Shown here: piece by piece, positions 5,328-7,698 of the stretch
Position numbering within the stretch: the stretch's first letter is position 1
Layout: each line of letters begins with the position of its first letter
NCBI GenBank assembly: GCA_043101635.1
Contig: JBICIE010000020.1
Location: forward strand, 1 to 7,698
Direction of reading: 5' to 3'
Source: CAYMJK01 sp043101635
Lineage (GTDB): Bacteria > Planctomycetota > Phycisphaerae > Phycisphaerales > UBA1924
Length of the DNA: 7,698 nt
The notes under the pieces: generated by a model
Databases searched by the model: none
What the model was told of the DNA's origin: nothing
What the model saw: the letters and a program-made list of their open reading frames with translations, nothing else
Program-made: the position numbers and the translations under genes

Positions 5328-5870
5328 TCAGTGCCCGGCGCCGCCTTTGCGCGCCTCGTCGATCAGCTTCCCGATCTGCTCCGGCGTGACATCCTCGTGC
5401 AGGGTCTCGTTGATCAGGATCGCCGGGGCTGTGCCGCAGGAGCCGACGCATTCGAGTTCCACCAGCGTGAAGGCCTCATCGTCGGTGGTCTCGCCGACAT
5501 CGATGCCGAGCTTGTCCTTGACGGCCTCGGTGACCTTGCCGGCGCCGCAGAACTCGCAGGCGATGGAGCGGCAGACCGCGATCAGGTTGCGCCCCTTGGG
5601 CTTGAGCCAGTACTCCTCATAGAAGGTGGCCGTGTCCATGACATCGGCGGCGGGAATATCAAGCTCGGTGGCGATCTCCTCCATCGCCTGGGCGGGGATC
5701 CAGCCGTAAGCGTGCTGGATCATGTGCAGGGCGGGGAGGAGGGCGCCCATGCGCTGCTCGTAGCGCGGAAGGATCTTGTCGCGCAGTTCGGTGCGCATCT
5801 GCTCGGTCAGGTACGGCTCAACGCGACGGTCGATCTGCATCGTCGCGGACTGCTTGGCGATCCAGGCCAT
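5328..5870 (-). CDS. nuoE: NADH-quinone oxidoreductase subunit E (24-kDa, [2Fe-2S])
   Basis: This 180-residue protein is the thioredoxin-fold 24-kDa subunit of respiratory complex I, which holds the N1a [2Fe-2S] cluster beside the NADH/FMN-binding NuoF at the cytoplasmic face. The four cluster ligands are present as C100-x4-C105 and C141-x3-C145 (in LECVGSCGTAP). The N-terminal helical part contains LLPALHMIQHAYGWIP (44-59) and ATFYEEYW (81-88), both typical of the family. Length fits the usual 160-200. The start is set by AGGAG five bases upstream; the longer open frame upstream (to 5999) overlaps the previous gene. The start lies 8 nt after the lamin-tail gene stop. nuoF, normally next to nuoE, is absent; the neighbour is a convergent HTH gene. 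The related subunits of NAD-reducing hydrogenase or formate dehydrogenase are alternatives. Confidence 0.92.
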   Translation of the reverse strand: MAWIAKQSATMQIDRRVEPYLTEQMRTELRDKILPRYEQRMGALLPALHMIQHAYGWIPAQAMEEIATELDIPAADVMDTATFYEEYWLKPKGRNLIAVCRSIACEFCGAGKVTEAVKDKLGIDVGETTDDEAFTLVELECVGSCGTAPAILINETLHEDVTPEQIGKLIDEARKGGAGH

Positions 5871-5875
5871 GGAAG

Positions 5876-5880
5876 CTCCT
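5876..5880 (-). promoter_or_regulatory. Ribosome binding site of nuoE
   Basis: AGGAG on the minus strand, 5 nt before the ATG at 5870. It shares bases with the TAG stop (5881-5879) of the upstream gene, which suggests translational coupling and decides the nuoE start. Confidence 0.8.
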
Positions 5881-6700
5881 ACTCGGGCGGCCCTGACGGC
5901 GGCGGCGCGGGTGGGTAGGACTCGGCCGGTTTGGTCTCCGGCGCTGCCGGCGCGGGCTCTGGAGGCTTCCAGCCGGGAAGCGCGACGCCGGGCGAACATG
6001 GTAGGTCGAAGGTCAGCAGCCCTTCGGGCGAGTCGATGGCCTGCGGGTGCTCGTGGAGCGGGCCGCCGGGGGCGAGGCGCTGGACGCTGCGCCCGCGGAC
6101 AGCGCCGACGCGCTCGATGACGGCCGTCTCCGGGGGCGGGGCGTCATCGGGGCTGCCCCAGACGATGGCGTGGACTGGCTGGGCGCCGGGGCTGGTGAGA
6201 AGCACGAACTCTGCGGTGTTTGCGAAGGAGGTGTACTGGCTGGGCGCGCGGGCCGTGAAGACCCAGGCGCTGCTGAACAATTCGTGGGCGGCCTCGGGGG
6301 CCCGCTGGTCGTCACCGACCGGGCCGCGCCACTGGCAGTCATGCCCGTTGAAGACGATCACGGTCTCGCCGGGCGCCAGCGTCAGGTCGGGGAAGCGGAA
6401 GCGGAACTGGGAGGCCGTCGGCCGGTCGGCGATCTCATATCCGAGCAGGTTGATCGGCTCGGCGTGGGGGTTGGTGAGTTCGATGAACTCGTCGCCGGCG
6501 GCATCCCGCTGGCCATCGGCGTTGGCGTCGCCGCCGGAGGCCGGGACGCTGAAGAAGATCTCGGTGATGAGGGGGTGCGGGTACTCGACGAGCGGGGTCC
6601 CCGGATTGGGGGGCGGCGCCGTCTGTGCGCGCAGCGACAACGCGGAAGTGACGATGCTGATCGCTGCGACCGCGGCCTGGCCCCGCATGGGCCAGAGCAT
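5879..6700 (-). CDS. Exported lamin-tail-domain (LTD) protein
   Basis: The 273-residue protein has a Sec-type signal peptide (MLWPMRG then a hydrophobic AAVAAISIVTSAL core, likely cut after a Ala-x-type site near LRAQ). The LTD domain starts at about residue 43 with HPLITEIFFSVP, then an acidic GDANADGQRDAAGDEFIELT loop that looks Ca2+-binding, NLLGYEIAD, and LAPGETVIVFNG, the canonical LTD strand order. Later strands include AEFVLLTSPG and AIVWGSPDD. The last 30 residues are Pro/Ala/Glu-rich. LTDs are immunoglobulin-like domains found in bacterial secreted and nuclease-associated proteins; no nuclease domain is seen, so a surface or binding role is inferred. ATG 6700 lies 10 nt after the upstream stop; ATG 6688 is also possible, and the ATG at 6742 would overlap the upstream gene. 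No clear ribosome site is visible. Confidence 0.78.
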   Translation of the reverse strand: MLWPMRGQAAVAAISIVTSALSLRAQTAPPPNPGTPLVEYPHPLITEIFFSVPASGGDANADGQRDAAGDEFIELTNPHAEPINLLGYEIADRPTASQFRFRFPDLTLAPGETVIVFNGHDCQWRGPVGDDQRAPEAAHELFSSAWVFTARAPSQYTSFANTAEFVLLTSPGAQPVHAIVWGSPDDAPPPETAVIERVGAVRGRSVQRLAPGGPLHEHPQAIDSPEGLLTFDLPCSPGVALPGWKPPEPAPAAPETKPAESYPPAPPPSGPPE

Positions 6701-6710
6701 ACCAGAAAAC

Positions 6711-7085
6711 TCAGCCTTCCGGGACGACGGCGATCGCTTCACCCGAGGCGCTGACGGTCATGGTGACGCGGCCGGGCATGCGGAGGAGGCGGTCGGTCGG
6801 CTTGGCGGCATCGGGCGTGGGATCAACGCGGAGGTTGATGGGGCCGACGCCGGTGGCGCTGAGGGTCTCGGTCTGGCCGGGCTCGACGGTGACCATCGCG
6901 ATGCGTTCAGCGTCCTCGCCGCCGCCCTGCCACATGGAGGCGTAGACGACCTGGTCGGTGGTCTGGTTGATGATCGTGGCGGAGAACTCGCCGCTGGCGG
7001 CGGCAGATCCGGTCGACTTCTGGCCGTTGCCGGAGCAGCCGGCGATCAGTGCGGCGGTGGCGAACAGGGCAAGCGTGCGCTTCAT
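6711..7085 (-). CDS. Small lipoprotein, paralogue of the upstream lipoprotein
   Basis: The 124-residue protein begins MKRTLALFATAALIAGC, a lipoprotein signal peptide with lipobox LIAGC, so C17 would be lipidated and the protein membrane-anchored. A short Ser/Gly/Ala spacer leads into a small all-beta domain: SATIINQTTDQVVYASMW, GGGEDAERIAMVTVEPGQTE, then TLSATG. The N-x-T-x-DQ-x-V...GED...PG-Q...TL-x-A pattern matches the lipoprotein encoded just upstream (7209-7565). No functional family is recognised. The in-frame ATG at 7118 would put 11 extra residues before the signal peptide, so ATG 7085 is preferred. It is 10 nt before the LTD gene and probably shares its transcript. Confidence 0.72.
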   Translation of the reverse strand: MKRTLALFATAALIAGCSGNGQKSTGSAAASGEFSATIINQTTDQVVYASMWQGGGEDAERIAMVTVEPGQTETLSATGVGPINLRVDPTPDAAKPTDRLLRMPGRVTMTVSASGEAIAVVPEG

Positions 7086-7183
7086 GGCTTGGGTCCCCAG
7101 ACAGAAGATCCGGGCCACTCTAACCCGGGTGGCAAAGGTAGGGCCTCGGGCGTGCCACGACGACTGCCGGCGCCAGCGCGAGG

Positions 7184-7198
7184 GCGCGAAGATCGCGC
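7184..7198 (-). terminator. Small hairpin after the first lipoprotein gene
   Basis: On the plus strand GCGCGA (7184-7189), loop AGA and TCGCGC (7193-7198) form a perfect 6-bp stem, 10 nt after the TAG of the 7209-7565 gene on the minus strand. There is no T-run, so it may be a weak or partial terminator, or only a processing or stability element. The rest of the 123-nt gap (7086-7208) holds no convincing promoter. Confidence 0.3.
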
Positions 7199-7208
7199 GA
7201 AGAGGCTG

Positions 7209-7565
7209 CTACGGCACTTCCTGCAGTTCGATGCGCCCCCTGCCCCCTTCGTCGGTGCGCCGGACGTTGACGACGGTGAGGCCGGTGGTGAGGGGCAGTT
7301 CCTCGGGGCCGCGGCTGTTGCCAGCGACGTCGACGGGGAGCCAGACGCGCCGGCCGAACTTGGCGTCTGCCTGGAGGGTGTGGTGGTCCTGGGGGCCGAT
7401 GTAGCGCGAGACCTTGGTGCGGTCTTCGCCATCGTCGCGCTCGAGTATCCGGGCCGTGACGGGCTGATCGGTGAGGTTGGTGACCTTGACTGAGTAGCCG
7501 CGGGCGCAGCCGGCCAGGACGGTGGCGAGGAGAGCGAGCGCGGCGAGGCGGGAAGCGGGTTTCAT
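7209..7565 (-). CDS. Small lipoprotein, first gene of the minus-strand run
   Basis: The 118-residue protein begins MKPASRLAALALLATVLAGC, a clear lipoprotein signal with lipobox LAGC and lipidated C20. The mature part is a small beta-rich domain: YSVKVTNLTDQPVTARIL, DDGEDRTKVSRYIGPQDHHT, LQADAKFGRRVWLPVDVAG, and a final strand ending in RIELQEVP. It resembles the next lipoprotein (6711-7085), which suggests tandem duplication followed by divergence. No known family or function is recognised. The ATG at 7565 is the only start giving a proper signal peptide and lies 6 nt after a good -10 box, so the mRNA would be leaderless; no ribosome binding site is needed or seen. Confidence 0.75.
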   Translation of the reverse strand: MKPASRLAALALLATVLAGCARGYSVKVTNLTDQPVTARILERDDGEDRTKVSRYIGPQDHHTLQADAKFGRRVWLPVDVAGNSRGPEELPLTTGLTVVNVRRTDEGGRGRIELQEVP

Positions 7566-7571
7566 GGGCCC

Positions 7572-7600
7572 ATTGTATAGCGAACGCTAACTCAGTGCAA
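7572..7600 (-). promoter_or_regulatory. Sigma70-type promoter of the lipoprotein gene, leaderless
   Basis: On the minus strand, TTGCAC (7600-7595) and TACAAT (7577-7572) are separated by 17 bp; the -10 matches consensus at five of six positions and the -35 at the key TTG. Only 6 nt separate the -10 box from the ATG (7565), so the first transcribed base should be at or beside the A of ATG. Confidence 0.65.
7578..7589. promoter_or_regulatory. Candidate operator palindrome inside the promoter
   Basis: TAGCG and CGCTA flank a central AA (12 bp), filling most of the spacer between the -35 and -10 boxes. A repressor bound here would block RNA polymerase. The arms are only 5 bp, so chance is possible. 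Confidence 0.35.
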
Positions 7601-7628
7601 GATCCGATTTTCGGGCGTGAGTAACGGG

Positions 7629-7667
7629 GCGGGGCGCCGCTGGGTAGGTATTCCAACCTCGCCCCGC
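7629..7667. repeat. GC-rich inverted repeat near the window end
   Basis: GCGGGGCG (7629-7636) and CGCCCCGC (7660-7667) are perfect 8-bp complements, with a smaller AGGT/ACCT pair (7646-7649, 7656-7659) inside. No gene is visible between 7566 and 7698. It may be a terminator-like structure for a gene beyond the window, but there is no T-run and chance pairing in such GC-rich DNA is possible. Confidence 0.3.
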
Positions 7668-7698
7668 GCGGCCCTTCCCCCTCCGGGGCCCGCGCGGG

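Noticed and set aside
5259..5918. 219-codon plus-strand frame over nuoE
   Set aside because: Antisense to nuoE, whose iron-sulfur motif and ribosome site are clear.
7086..7208. Separate promoter for the second lipoprotein gene
   Set aside because: A TAGAGT-like word exists, but no -35 at acceptable spacing could be found.
5931..7493. 520-codon open frame on the plus strand
   Set aside because: It lies antisense to three well-supported minus-strand genes with signal peptides, and its translation shows no recognisable domain; long antisense frames are expected at this GC content.
1..7698. CRISPR array, tRNA, rRNA, transposase or phage genes
   Set aside because: No regularly spaced repeats, no tRNA-like cloverleaf or rRNA signature, and no transposase or integrase motif seen on reading both strands.

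Overview
The window is GC-rich DNA from a bacterium with a Gram-negative type envelope (lipobox lipoproteins, a Sec-exported protein, complex I). The gene mix (lamin-tail exported protein, exported five-bladed-propeller-type protein, LuxR-type HTH protein with a Cys-rich core, stand-alone NuoE) resembles Planctomycetota, perhaps Phycisphaerae. That assignment is inference; no rRNA or other marker is present.

Layout. (1) <3-1271, plus: 3' part of a probably secreted protein with a DUF5005/DUF4185/GH43-like propeller look; its start lies outside the window. (2) 1288-3769, plus: a very tight five-gene run. It begins with a VapBC-type toxin-antitoxin pair (DUF104-like antitoxin, PIN-domain RNase) and continues with a WapI-like immunity-type protein, an SRPBCC/START-fold protein and a DUF1963/YwqG-family protein. 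Junctions are 4-nt ATGA overlaps or gaps of 1-2 nt, so one transcript is likely. Parts of this run are visibly less GC-rich than the flanks. (3) 3770-3981: intergenic, with several hairpins and a direct repeat. (4) 3982-5217, plus: an uncharacterised DNA-binding protein with an N-terminal HTH-like segment, a Cys-rich (zinc-ribbon-like) core and a C-terminal LuxR/GerE-type HTH. (5) 5218-5327: convergent intergenic region with a 12-bp tandem repeat and two hairpins. (6) 7565-5328, minus: two small related lipoproteins, a lamin-tail-domain exported protein and NuoE. The last three are separated by only 8-10 nt. (7) 7566-7698: a good promoter for the first lipoprotein, placed so that the mRNA should be leaderless, plus GC-rich inverted repeats of unknown role.

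Functionally there are two stories. The plus-strand run looks like a small conflict or immunity gene set behind a toxin-antitoxin pair, with no recognisable cognate large toxin in the window. The minus-strand run puts an electron-transfer subunit of complex I, without its usual partner nuoF, behind envelope protein genes. No tRNA, rRNA, CRISPR array, transposase or integrase was seen.
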